Part shown: in pieces, positions 8,987 to 16,545 of the stretch
Layout of the letters: every line of letters starts with the position of its first letter
How positions within the stretch are numbered: the first letter of the stretch is position 1
Source: a filamentous cyanobacterium Phorm 6
GTDB taxonomy: Bacteria; Cyanobacteriota; Cyanobacteriia; Cyanobacteriales; Microcoleaceae
Direction of reading: 5' to 3'
Length of the DNA: 41,085 nt
Assembly (NCBI GenBank): GCA_003003725.1
Contig: PVWI01000015.1
Location: 1 to 41,085 of the forward strand
The notes under the pieces: generated by a model
What the model saw: the letters and a program-made list of their open reading frames with translations, nothing else
The model's database searches: none
What the model was told of the DNA's origin: nothing
Position numbers and translations under genes: made by a program

Positions 8987-9011
8987 ACTCAACTTGAATC
9001 AACGCGGATCG
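8987..9011. promoter_or_regulatory. 25-bp conserved motif, copy 1 (possible regulator site)
   Basis: ACTCAACTTGAATCAACGCG plus GATCG matches 24 of 25 bases of the sequence at 24265-24289 upstream of the HPF-like gene. The core contains the palindromic 9-mer TTGAATCAA. It lies upstream of the PPK2-H+-ATPase operon. It is now 770 bp away, but only about 150 bp if the MITE and the IS605-like remnant are removed. The regulator is unknown. Confidence 0.4.
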
Positions 9012-9024
9012 TGAAATAGCCTGA

Positions 9025-9062
9025 TGGAATCGAAGCTCGATCGCGATCGAGCTCCGATTCCA
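9025..9062. repeat. 38-bp near-perfect palindrome
   Basis: TGGAATCG at 9025 pairs with CGATTCCA ending at 9062, and the centre is GCTCGATCGCGATCGAGC. Only one base pair of the 19-bp arms is mismatched. It lies about 240 bp downstream of the GH65 fusion gene and next to the 25-bp motif. It has no T-run, so it is not a standard terminator. It could be a transcript-end hairpin or a protein-binding site. Confidence 0.7.
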
Positions 9063-9176
9063 GATTCACAGCAACTTCAGAGATTGCTGGACTCTATTGA
9101 GCAATCACGCCAGTTTCGGCGAAAGGCACCGCCATAACTGAGTTTTGCCCCAGGGTAAATAAAACACAAAGACAAG

Positions 9177-9233
9177 GGTAAAAATCCCCAAAATATTGTC
9201 TGAATTGATTTCTTGCAGCTTATTAAAAACATT
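9177..9233. repeat. 57-bp repeat, copy 1
   Basis: 51 of 57 bases match 28544-28600. Read on the minus strand, both copies keep one frame with the pattern VFNKLQEIN..NI.GIFT, which hints at a decayed coding segment rather than a structural repeat. It lies between the GH65 fusion gene and the 38-bp palindrome. A 64-codon frame also crosses it (9077-9271), but its other frame is the conserved one, so I do not call it a gene. Confidence 0.6.
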
Positions 9234-9304
9234 CTCGCTCCCCCATCTTTAAGAACTTGATGAGCGTTCATTTCGCTTCGTCAACCATTTCTTGTGGTGT
9301 TTTG

Positions 9305-12232
9305 TCATACTTTTAACGCTCTATGGTCTAATTTGGTTTGCAGTTCGCTCAGGTGAACCCCGATCAGATTAGGTAGAACGAGATTGGCAGCGCCAACACG
9401 ACTGGGAGAACCGATGCCGATCGACCCCATACCAGCAGCGATCGCGGCGGCAACACCAACCGGGGCATCTTCCACCACCACACAGTGAGCTGGAGCAAGT
9501 CCTAACTGAGTTGCGGCGTACAGAAAAATGTCAGGGGCTGGCTTAGGACGATCGACGCTGTAGCCATCTGCGATCGCATCGACGTGCTCGGCAATCCCCA
9601 ACTTTTCAATTACAGCTTTTGCATTCTTGCTGGCAGATCCGATCGCAATTTTCATACCCGCTTGCCTCAGTTCGTCCAAAAGTGCGATCGCTCCTGGCAA
9701 AAGATTCTTCGGTGTGATCGTTTGAATCGATGCCACATAGTAGCGATTTTTGCGCTCCATCATTTCCTGGATCTGTGCCTCTGAGTACGGGCGATCGCCT
9801 ATAATCAGCATCAAAGATTTGCGTCGAGCGACACCTCGCAGTGCCTCATTTGCCTTTCGGTTAAAGGGCAGATGCTCTTCGTCAGCCAGTTTCTGCCAAG
9901 CACGGTAATGAAATTCAGCCGTATCTGTGAGAACCCCGTCAAGGTCGAAAATGAACCCCTGAATGTCAGTCGCGTGATCGTCAGATCCATGAGCCTGCGA
10001 GGGCACTAGATCGAAGCAGTGCCAAGTGCCGCGCCAGTTCAGCTTGAATTTGAGACGAGTCCAGGTGGGAGGGAGGTGCGGTGTGGCAACGGGGCCACTG
10101 TCTTTCAGTTGAATGCCGCCAAAGCCAAACACCACAGCTTGCCAAACTCCGCCTGCGGAAGCCCCATGAATACCATCTATGGTATTGCCGCGATTATCAT
10201 CAAGATCGACCATCGCAGCCTGCATCAAATGCTTGTAGGCATCTTCTACGTCACCTAGATTGGCGGCGAGGCTCGCGTGAATGGCGGGTGTCAGGGACGA
10301 TCCGTAGGTGCTGTCTGTGCGTGGCGCGTAGTAGTCCCAGTTTTTTTGCAGCACATTACAATAATCCGGGAGAGCTTGCGTGTCTCGCATCAAGTAGAGG
10401 AGCATCAACACATCGGGCTGCTTGAGTACCTGCCGCTGATTTGTTGCGTCAATACCGAGAATTGCTTGCATCGAGCGATCGCGGGGTTCATACTCGCTTA
10501 AATCGATATCCTGAAGCTGGAAAAACCCCTCAAACTGCTCGATTAGACCTGTTTTAGCATCGTGAGGAATATACAGCTTGTCAATCATTGTCTGCCACAG
10601 CCGCCGCTGCTCTGCGGTGAGTTGCAGTCGCCCGGCCAGTGCAGTCGCCCGATTCTCATTCTGAGAGGCTTCGCCAACGGGAAACGTATGTTGTAGCCAG
10701 TCGTAGACAGCTACAGCCTTTTCGAGATGCCACTGCACCATCCGATTGGTGAAGGCATTGTTATTGACTCGCTCATGGTATTCATCGGCTCCAATCACCC
10801 CGCACAGTTCATACCGTTCCTGCTCGGCGTGCCACTCCAGCCGGCTCATCCAGAACAGCGCCGTGTCGAGGATGATTTCAGCGCCATAGTCGCGCAGCCA
10901 GTTATCGTCGCCCGTTGCCTGCCAGTAGTGCCAGACAGCATAAGCAATGTCAGCACTCAGATGAATTTCGCGATCGCGACACCAGATGCGGACTACTTCT
11001 GCGTATGGGTCGGTCGATATCGACGTTTGGGGCGTTACCTCATCGCCAGTGGTGGCACTTTCCCAGGCAAACATTGCGCCCTTGTAGCCACTATGGGCGG
11101 CTTTGCGACGTGCGCCCTCCAGGGTGTGATAGCGATAGGTGAGCAAGTTGCGGGCGATCGCAGGTTGCGTAAAAGTAAAAAAGGGCAGGATGAAAATTTC
11201 GGTATCCCAAAAAATATGCCCTCGGTAGCCAAACCCAGACAGCGTTTTAGCCGGAACGCTGACCCGATCGTTGTGGGAGGAGGCACTGATCAGGAGTTGA
11301 AACAGGTTGTAGCGCACTGCCAACTGAGCCGTGCGATCGCCCTCGATCTCAAGATCGCTGTGTTCCCAAACGGCATCCCACGCCCGCCGATGAGCATCAA
11401 GGAGCACCCTGTATGCTGGCAGATTCGCCAGTTTGTCCTGGGCTGCTTGCAGTGGCATCTCAACATCCTGGGACGTAAACACTGTCGCGACCTTTTCAAT
11501 GCTGATAGTCTGTCCCTCGATCGCACTGAAGACGCTCAATACGGTAGAGTCACCGCGAGCATTTGTCACCTGAAAAGAGGCATCAGCCCCGATCACCGCC
11601 AGTTTGAACGCCATACTGAGATCAATGTGAGACCTGCGGGTGCGTAGCTGTAGCCAAACGCCCCGCCCTGTTCCGTGTTCGATCTGTCCCGAATCGATCT
11701 GCTCCCAGTGGTTAAAGCCTTGAGTGTCGGGATAACCATTGAGGCTGGACTGTACCTCGATCGTGCCGCTAAAGTCGATCGGTGTGATTTGACAGCACAG
11801 TCCTAATACGTGCCGATCGTCCAGACTAGCAAAGCGCTCAAACTTTAAATCCAACGTCTTGCCAGTGGGACTACGCCAGCGCACTGAGCGGCTCAACAGC
11901 CCATGATGTAAGTCAAGCTGCCGCTCGTAGTGAAGGATTTCGCCGCGATCGAGCCGAAACCGTTCTCCGTCAAGAGCGATCGTCAAAGATAGCCAGTCAG
12001 GACAGTTTGCCAACTCGGTATAGATGACAGGCACATCGTCATAAACCCCATGAATTAAGGTGGCTGGCAACGCCTCTGGGTATCCTTCCTCAAAACTGCC
12101 CCGCGTCCCTAAACAACCGTTGCCGATCGTAAAGACGGTTTCTCTAGCACACAACTTCTCTGGATCAAATTCAGGTTCGGTCAACGTCCAATCTGTGTAA
12201 ATCAAATCACGAGAGTGTTTTGGAATGTTCAT
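9305..12232 (-). CDS. GH65 disaccharide phosphorylase fused to beta-phosphoglucomutase
   Basis: 975 aa, two enzymes in one chain. Residues 1 to about 745 form a GH65 phosphorylase (maltose, trehalose or kojibiose type). The general acid is the Glu in 'GVIGADEYHERVNNNAFT', and the C-terminal lobe has 'ATPHLPPTW'. Residues 757-975 form a HAD-type beta-phosphoglucomutase: FIFDLDGVLTDT with nucleophile D and acid/base D two residues later, the SAS motif, and 'RPKPAPDIF...VVEDAPVGVAAA'. Phosphorolysis of an alpha-glucoside gives beta-glucose 1-phosphate, which the fused mutase turns into glucose 6-phosphate without release. The start chosen is the ATG at 12232. Its first four bases, ATGA, overlap the stop of the histidine phosphatase gene. 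An earlier in-frame start would run into that gene. Which disaccharide is used is not readable. Confidence 0.92.
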   Translation of the reverse strand: MNIPKHSRDLIYTDWTLTEPEFDPEKLCARETVFTIGNGCLGTRGSFEEGYPEALPATLIHGVYDDVPVIYTELANCPDWLSLTIALDGERFRLDRGEILHYERQLDLHHGLLSRSVRWRSPTGKTLDLKFERFASLDDRHVLGLCCQITPIDFSGTIEVQSSLNGYPDTQGFNHWEQIDSGQIEHGTGRGVWLQLRTRRSHIDLSMAFKLAVIGADASFQVTNARGDSTVLSVFSAIEGQTISIEKVATVFTSQDVEMPLQAAQDKLANLPAYRVLLDAHRRAWDAVWEHSDLEIEGDRTAQLAVRYNLFQLLISASSHNDRVSVPAKTLSGFGYRGHIFWDTEIFILPFFTFTQPAIARNLLTYRYHTLEGARRKAAHSGYKGAMFAWESATTGDEVTPQTSISTDPYAEVVRIWCRDREIHLSADIAYAVWHYWQATGDDNWLRDYGAEIILDTALFWMSRLEWHAEQERYELCGVIGADEYHERVNNNAFTNRMVQWHLEKAVAVYDWLQHTFPVGEASQNENRATALAGRLQLTAEQRRLWQTMIDKLYIPHDAKTGLIEQFEGFFQLQDIDLSEYEPRDRSMQAILGIDATNQRQVLKQPDVLMLLYLMRDTQALPDYCNVLQKNWDYYAPRTDSTYGSSLTPAIHASLAANLGDVEDAYKHLMQAAMVDLDDNRGNTIDGIHGASAGGVWQAVVFGFGGIQLKDSGPVATPHLPPTWTRLKFKLNWRGTWHCFDLVPSQAHGSDDHATDIQGFIFDLDGVLTDTAEFHYRAWQKLADEEHLPFNRKANEALRGVARRKSLMLIIGDRPYSEAQIQEMMERKNRYYVASIQTITPKNLLPGAIALLDELRQAGMKIAIGSASKNAKAVIEKLGIAEHVDAIADGYSVDRPKPAPDIFLYAATQLGLAPAHCVVVEDAPVGVAAAIAAGMGSIGIGSPSRVGAANLVLPNLIGVHLSELQTKLDHRALKV

Positions 12233-12840
12233 AAGGTTAGGGAGTGAGGGGCGGCATTCCACAACGCGATGACTGGCACTGTGGGATGGTGGGAGTCGAA
12301 GGTAAAAATGCTGACCGACGCTGTGCCAAGCGGGAAATGCTGCGCTTCGACCACCGCTAACTCGATCCAGCGTGCCGCCAGAACAGCACCGATCTGACCG
12401 TGGGAAAAAAGGGCGATATTGCCATCCAGCTTGCACAGACGAGCCAGGAGCCGATCGGCACGGGCAGAAATTTGGTCGGGCATTTCACCATGGGGACAGC
12501 CGTCCCGAAAAATATTCCAGTCCGGGCGTTCTTTACGAATATCCACAGAGCGCTTACCTTCGTAATCCCCGTAGTCCCATTCGGTCAGATCCGGTTCGAT
12601 TTCCGGGGCTTGATCCAGTCCGACCAGGGCATAGGTTTGTTGGGCACGCTGGAGCGGGGATATCAACACTTGGGTAAACGGGATATCCTTTAGGTGCTTG
12701 CCCAGTTCTCGTGCCTCGTCCTCACCGTTTGGGGTCAACGGGATGTCTGTAGAACCTGTGTGGCGACCAGAGAGCGCCCACTCAGTTTCGCCGTGTCGAA
12801 TCAGGTAAAGGCGTAAGAGGGCAGAGGGGCTTGTATTCAT
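12229..12840 (-). CDS. Histidine phosphatase family protein (phosphoglycerate mutase-like)
   Basis: 203 aa. The catalytic signature LYLIRHGETEW carries the phosphorylated His16, and the second His is in 'IALFSHGQIGAVLAARW' near residue 146. Family members dephosphorylate sugar phosphates or act as cofactor-dependent or independent phosphoglycerate mutases. The short length and the 'TEWDYGDYEGKRSVDIRKERPDWNIFRDG' region fit GpmB/SixA-like phosphatases rather than true dPGM mutases. It starts inside the stop of the aldolase gene (ATGA at 12837-12840), and its own stop overlaps the start of the GH65 fusion (ATGA at 12229-12232). Translation of all three is therefore coupled. A role in sugar-phosphate turnover follows from this context. 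The exact substrate is open. Confidence 0.9.
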   Translation of the reverse strand: MNTSPSALLRLYLIRHGETEWALSGRHTGSTDIPLTPNGEDEARELGKHLKDIPFTQVLISPLQRAQQTYALVGLDQAPEIEPDLTEWDYGDYEGKRSVDIRKERPDWNIFRDGCPHGEMPDQISARADRLLARLCKLDGNIALFSHGQIGAVLAARWIELAVVEAQHFPLGTASVSIFTFDSHHPTVPVIALWNAAPHSLTL

Positions 12841-13865
12841 GCTCCCGTCCCTTCCATCGCTTCCGTGTATTCGCCCTGACGCGCCGCCCCATTACACTTG
12901 GCTCGATGCAGTAGTACCTGTTGTGCCGCCAATACGTTCGACTCTTTACCCTGCCAAAGTTCCAACGCGGGCTGCTGGATGGCGCGGCCAAAGGAAAACG
13001 TCAATGCCCAGGGCGATCGCACTTTGAATTTCAGATTCATGGCATTCAAACGAGCCGATGCCAGTTCACAGGATTGACCGCCAGACAAAAATGCAATCCC
13101 CGGAACAGCCGCAGGAACCGATCGCAACAGACACTGCACCGTAGCATCAGCAACTTCCTCCACCGATGCTTGCTGAGGACAGGTCAATCCCGGCAGCACC
13201 ATATTGGGTTTGAGGATCATGCCCTCTAGCATCACCCGTTGGGTGTAAAGCTGTTGGAAGACCGTTTGCAAGACTTGCGCCGTGACTTCGCCGCATTGCT
13301 CTAGGGTATGGTCGCCCGTCATCAACACTTCCGGCTCGACAATCGGAACCAGTCCCGCTTCCTGGCACAACGCCGCATAGCGAGCTAACGTCTGCGCGTT
13401 TGCTTCGATGCAGCCACGGCTGGGAATGTCGGAGCCGATCGTCAGCACCGCCCGCCACTTGGCAAAACGAGCGCCCATAAGAGCATATTCTTGGAGGCGA
13501 TCGCGCAAGCCATCCAGACCCTCGGTAATGGTTTCGCCGGGATGACCTGCCATATCCTTAGCACCCGTGTCAACTTTGATACCAGGAATGATTCCCGCTT
13601 CGGCGATCGCTTGCACAAAGGGCGTACCATCTTTTTTTTGCTGACGGATCGTCTCGTCGTAGAGGATCGCGCCACTGATGAACTCGCCAAGACCGGGTGT
13701 GGTGATCAGTAACTCTCGATAGGCGCGTCGGTATTCCTCTGTTTGCGGAATCCCCAGTTTGGCAAAGCGTTTGTTGCAGGTGGGACTGCTCTCATCCATT
13801 GCTAGCAGTCCCTTGTCATTGGCGACTAGCATTTTGGCAGTGTCTATAAGCTTTTGGACATTCAT
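12837..13865 (-). CDS. Class I fructose-bisphosphate aldolase
   Basis: 342 aa. N-terminal 'LLAMDESSPTCNKRFAKLGI' and the Schiff-base lysine motif 'EGMILKPNMVLPG' identify the Lys-type (class I) aldolase, which interconverts fructose 1,6-bisphosphate with the two triose phosphates. C-terminal 'GIAFLSGGQSCELA' is the phosphate-binding turn. I chose the ATG at 13865 (MNVQKLID) because GGAG lies 9 nt upstream. Longer frames would start inside a leftover phosphoketolase tail. It is the first gene of a three-gene coupled unit with a histidine phosphatase and the GH65 fusion. Since cyanobacteria normally keep a class II aldolase for the Calvin cycle, this copy may serve sugar breakdown in the dark or under low oxygen (inference). 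Confidence 0.95.
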   Translation of the reverse strand: MNVQKLIDTAKMLVANDKGLLAMDESSPTCNKRFAKLGIPQTEEYRRAYRELLITTPGLGEFISGAILYDETIRQQKKDGTPFVQAIAEAGIIPGIKVDTGAKDMAGHPGETITEGLDGLRDRLQEYALMGARFAKWRAVLTIGSDIPSRGCIEANAQTLARYAALCQEAGLVPIVEPEVLMTGDHTLEQCGEVTAQVLQTVFQQLYTQRVMLEGMILKPNMVLPGLTCPQQASVEEVADATVQCLLRSVPAAVPGIAFLSGGQSCELASARLNAMNLKFKVRSPWALTFSFGRAIQQPALELWQGKESNVLAAQQVLLHRAKCNGAARQGEYTEAMEGTGA

Positions 13866-13903
13866 TTTGGGTTGCTCCATCTCCAGTTGCGGATTTCCGG
13901 TCG
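13862..13903 (-). pseudogene. Leftover 3' tail of a phosphoketolase gene
   Basis: Just before the aldolase start, one frame reads RPEIRNWRWSNPK followed by a stop that overlaps the aldolase ATG. The intact phosphoketolase at 25987-28410 ends with [13 protein letters not shown] in the same region. An 18-bp run is identical between 13883-13900 and 26056-26073. A TAG stop stands immediately upstream in frame, and before it no phosphoketolase is recognisable. An adjacent short frame (DNFDRTDTAEARQWLDEA) could be another remnant of unknown origin. The most natural reading is that a phosphoketolase gene once sat directly before the aldolase. Confidence 0.6.
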
Positions 13904-14020
13904 CTATGCTTCGTCCAACCACTGTCGCGCTTCAGCGGTGTCGGTGCGATCGAAGTTGTCGATCGTGTTTTTTGTGTTGTTAACAATAGCTACCTATGAT
14001 TGTTTAAAGGTTTGTCCACT

Positions 14021-14797
14021 TCAACGGAGGAACTCCTTAGCTGTCGATTCCCAGTAGCCTGGGCGATTGTAATGCTGATGCAGTCTGGTCTCGTAATCCC
14101 GCGATAGCAGCGACTCCTCTGTATATGCCGGTGCTTGCTTGATGGTTTCGCGGGGAAGGTTGATGAAGACTTTTGACTCGCTCCAACTCACGCGATCGAT
14201 CCATTGCGGTGCCAGCAGAATCTTTTGTCCGGGCCACCAATTGCGTGTATCGACGATGAGATACCGAATCGTCCACGTCTCCTCATCAATGATGAAATCT
14301 TCAATGTGACCCAGTTCCCCGTCTGCGGCTTGAATGTGATAACCAGTCACCTCATGGGTACTACGCAAATGAGGATCCCACCCTTTTTCTTCTGGGGTGG
14401 TTTCGGCCTGTTTTTCAGGGTTAGGCTCCAGGTAGGGGTAGGGATACGCTCCCCACATATAGGAATAGGAACCGCTCCAATACATCGGCCATCCATAATA
14501 TCCGTAGTAGTCCGTCTCGAATTGTTGGGAGACTGGCTTGTCGCTGCTCAAGGAAGGACTGCTCTCAATCTGCTTTTTGGTCAAATTGATGGTGATGTGA
14601 TGCTGTTCTTTCACCCGTGCCGCCAGCGCATAAGGAGAGATCAGTACCTGCCTGCCCGTCAGCCAGTTTCCTGTGTCAGCGACTAAATAGCGAACTGTCC
14701 AGTAATGGTCATCAAAGTAGAACTCTTTAACCTTCCCGATTTCATCATCGAGGTTTGCCAATTTGTAACCTTCTAGAGTCTTAGCTTTACTCAGCAT
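14021..14797 (-). CDS. Double PRC-barrel domain protein
   Basis: 258 aa with two PRC-barrel units, at about residues 2-75 and 128-212. Each has the pattern 'G.ELGHIEDFIIDEETWTIRYLIVDT..WWPGQKILL' and its N-terminal counterpart 'DDEIGKVKEFYFDDHYWTVRYLVADT'. The linker is Tyr/Trp/Pro-rich (YGYYGWPMYWSGSYSYMWGA). PRC barrels are small beta-barrels that bind protein partners or RNA; in other bacteria they occur in ribosome maturation, photosynthetic reaction centres and stress proteins. The start at MLSK is set by AAGGAGAAGG placed 5 nt upstream. No signal peptide. It stands before the aldolase operon, with 155 nt between, and is probably transcribed separately. The role in stress is inferred from neighbours. 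Confidence 0.9.
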   Translation of the reverse strand: MLSKAKTLEGYKLANLDDEIGKVKEFYFDDHYWTVRYLVADTGNWLTGRQVLISPYALAARVKEQHHITINLTKKQIESSPSLSSDKPVSQQFETDYYGYYGWPMYWSGSYSYMWGAYPYPYLEPNPEKQAETTPEEKGWDPHLRSTHEVTGYHIQAADGELGHIEDFIIDEETWTIRYLIVDTRNWWPGQKILLAPQWIDRVSWSESKVFINLPRETIKQAPAYTEESLLSRDYETRLHQHYNRPGYWESTAKEFLR

Positions 14798-14864
14798 AGA
14801 AACCTTCTCCTTAATAATCAATTTTTGCTTAGAGGACGATAGTCAGGGCAATAAGCGTGATTGC

Positions 14865-15179
14865 TCAGTGAGAACACCAGAGGGGTTTACGGATCGCGCG
14901 TAAATAGTGGTTGTTTGTAAAGAAATGACAGTTCCTACAGGGAAGCTTAGGGAAGCAGTTGAACGTTATATTTTTTGCTCTGACCACTTTCCAAGTTTTT
15001 GCCAGCATCAGAATGGAAATGACCAGAACTATCAGGGAGCCGAAGCGAATGACAGATAATCTGTCTCCAGATATAATCACTCTCTCCTGGTTTGTTAGAA
15101 CTGGTTTGGTTGCGATCGGGGTAACAGAAGTCTGTTTTACTTCCAGGTCATACTTGTTCATGGCTTGATTCAACTCCAC
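14865..15179 (-). CDS. Small hypothetical protein with one membrane segment
   Basis: 104 aa from a GTG, or 98 aa from the first internal ATG. I do not recognise it. A single hydrophobic segment 'FGSLIVLVISILMLAKTW' (about 47-64) would anchor it in a membrane. The region after it is Cys-containing and low in complexity (NCFPKLPCRNCHFF). The GGAG preceding the internal ATG is 12 nt away, which is far. The frame starts inside the possible stub of a STAS-type gene. It may therefore be a chance or newly formed frame rather than a conserved gene. Confidence 0.35.
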   Translation of the reverse strand: MELNQAMNKYDLEVKQTSVTPIATKPVLTNQERVIISGDRLSVIRFGSLIVLVISILMLAKTWKVVRAKNITFNCFPKLPCRNCHFFTNNHYLRAIRKPLWCSH

Positions 15180-15231
15180 ATAGAGGATGCAGAATCTTAC
15201 TGCCGTTTTCTTCCTTGAATTGAATGGGCAT
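15148..15231 (-). pseudogene. 5' stub of a possible STAS/SpoIIAA-like gene
   Basis: An exceptionally strong ribosome site (AAAGGAGG, 5 nt before ATG at 15231) precedes a frame of only 27 codons beginning MPIQFKEENGSKIL. That start resembles the conserved N-terminus of cyanobacterial SpoIIAA-like (STAS/SEC14 fold) proteins, which continue for about 120 aa. Here the similarity stops after about 14 residues and a TGA follows at 15148. I read it as a truncated gene whose translation signal survived. Without a database search the family call is tentative. Confidence 0.4.
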
Positions 15232-15460
15232 CTTGGCCTCCTTTTTTTACAAACAGTTTCTCTTTCTGCTCAATTTGCTGCACCTAATCACAGGCGATTC
15301 TATGTTGATTGCAGCATACGATAACTCACTCTACACCATCATTAAAAACCTAGAAAAGCTATCTGAATAGGAGATAGTCAACCTTGAGTTAGGAACCGCA
15401 ACTCTCACAATCTCTGACATTGATACTCAGAATCAGATTAGTAACAAAGTCATCTTAAAT

Positions 15461-15799
15461 TTAAGCAACCTGTTCGGAGAGCGTCAATAAAAAGGCGATG
15501 TTTGTCATTGCTTTAATCGCATGGTGTGCATTAGCAGGGATAAAAGCAAAGACTCCTGACTCCAAGACAATCTCTTTCCCTTCGATCGTCAGCGCGCCTT
15601 GTCCTTCAATCACATTCACCGTAGCATTGCGATTCGCAGTATGTTCTGCGATATTCATTCCCGCAGACAGTGACATCAGTATGTATCGGCAGTTGCCATC
15701 TTCTAGCAACACCTTGCGCTTGACTCCAGTTTGAGGATACTCAATGACATCTGCCCAATGAATTGCGGTCGTTGTTGCTGAATCGATAGTTACAGTCAT
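15461..15799 (-). CDS. Small cupin-domain protein
   Basis: 112 aa, a single cupin barrel. Motif 1 is reduced to 'HTANRNATVNVIEGQGALTIEG' and motif 2 is 'GVFAFIPANAHHAI'. His residues at about 56 and in the AHHAI turn could hold a metal. Proteins of this size are often tellurite-resistance-like or sugar-isomerase-like cupins, or unknown. AAGGAG stands 7 nt before the ATG. It lies downstream of the frameshifted unknown paralogue, on the same strand with about 70 nt between, and could share its transcript. The substrate is unknown. Confidence 0.88.
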   Translation of the reverse strand: MTVTIDSATTTAIHWADVIEYPQTGVKRKVLLEDGNCRYILMSLSAGMNIAEHTANRNATVNVIEGQGALTIEGKEIVLESGVFAFIPANAHHAIKAMTNIAFLLTLSEQVA

Positions 15800-15869
15800 G
15801 GAATTGCTCCTTATATTGCAGAGAAATAGATATGAAACATGACACTCGAAGATTGATGACCTCTATAAA

Positions 15870-16360
15870 CTATGGAAAGATAATCTTGGAGATCGGCGCA
15901 GATCCTAAAACAATATGGGCAGCGGATCGCAACACGATTTCGGAGTAGATAATCTTCTGAACGTTGAGACTGCACGTTTTGCAGTGGCATTGTAAGTTGC
16001 GATCTCCCCTTCCAAACTGAAATTGCTACGAGTGCGGTAGCAATCGTCGTCGTGCACTGCCTGGAAGATCACGTTATAGAAGGTATTAATACCCAGGTTC
16101 AGGTCATAGTCATAATTTTCGGCAGACACCCAGAGATGATTTTGCTGAATATCGGCAGACATCTCTGCGGCATTTTTGTAACGATCGTACCAGGAGAATT
16201 GTAGATTGAGCGGGAGTCTTGTATAGTATTCTGTCCAGAGCCAATCACACATATCTGAGATTGTTGCCTCGGAAATTTTCGCCGGAGCACTTTCTAGGTA
16301 GAGTTGAGCGAGGGTTTCGACTTTGGATTTTTTTACGATCGCTGAAGTAGTTTTCATCAT
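15870..16360 (-). pseudogene. Frameshifted copy of the 'CDWLW' unknown family (paralogue 1)
   Basis: Residues 1-126 align well with the intact paralogue at 19439-19921 (shared blocks MCDWLW, PLNLQFSWY.RY, HLWVSAENYD, YNATAKRA). After AKRA the frame changes and ends at 15905. In the +2 frame the lost C-terminus continues as SLNVQKIIYSEIVLRSAA..IVLGSAPISKIIFP to a stop at 15870. Comparing DNA, the intact copy has GCGCCCAGT where this one has GCAGT, which is a 4-bp deletion. A truncated 151-aa product would still be made. The family itself is unknown to me: soluble, acidic, about 160 aa. Confidence 0.85.
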
Positions 16361-16545
16361 TCGGCTTACTCTGCTTTTTAAAGATATTCTTACCCTAATT
16401 AGTTAGGGTTTGATTTCGGGATTGATTTTATTAACTGCACTAGAGAAAGTATAAAACGTTACGCTTTTTTTCAGTTTCTTATGCCCGCAACCAGTTGATC
16501 GTTTACGCTTTGATCGCTACAGATTTAGGTTGGTGCTTGATTGGC

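Noticed and set aside
9077-9271. 64-codon minus-strand frame that looks like a signal peptide plus short tail
   Set aside because: It crosses the 57-bp repeat, where the copy at 28544 keeps a different frame and breaks this one. No ribosome site was seen.
10727-11647. 306-codon plus-strand open frame
   Set aside because: It lies fully antisense to the GH65 phosphorylase domain, has no recognisable domain or ribosome site, and is a by-product of the G+C-rich codon use there.
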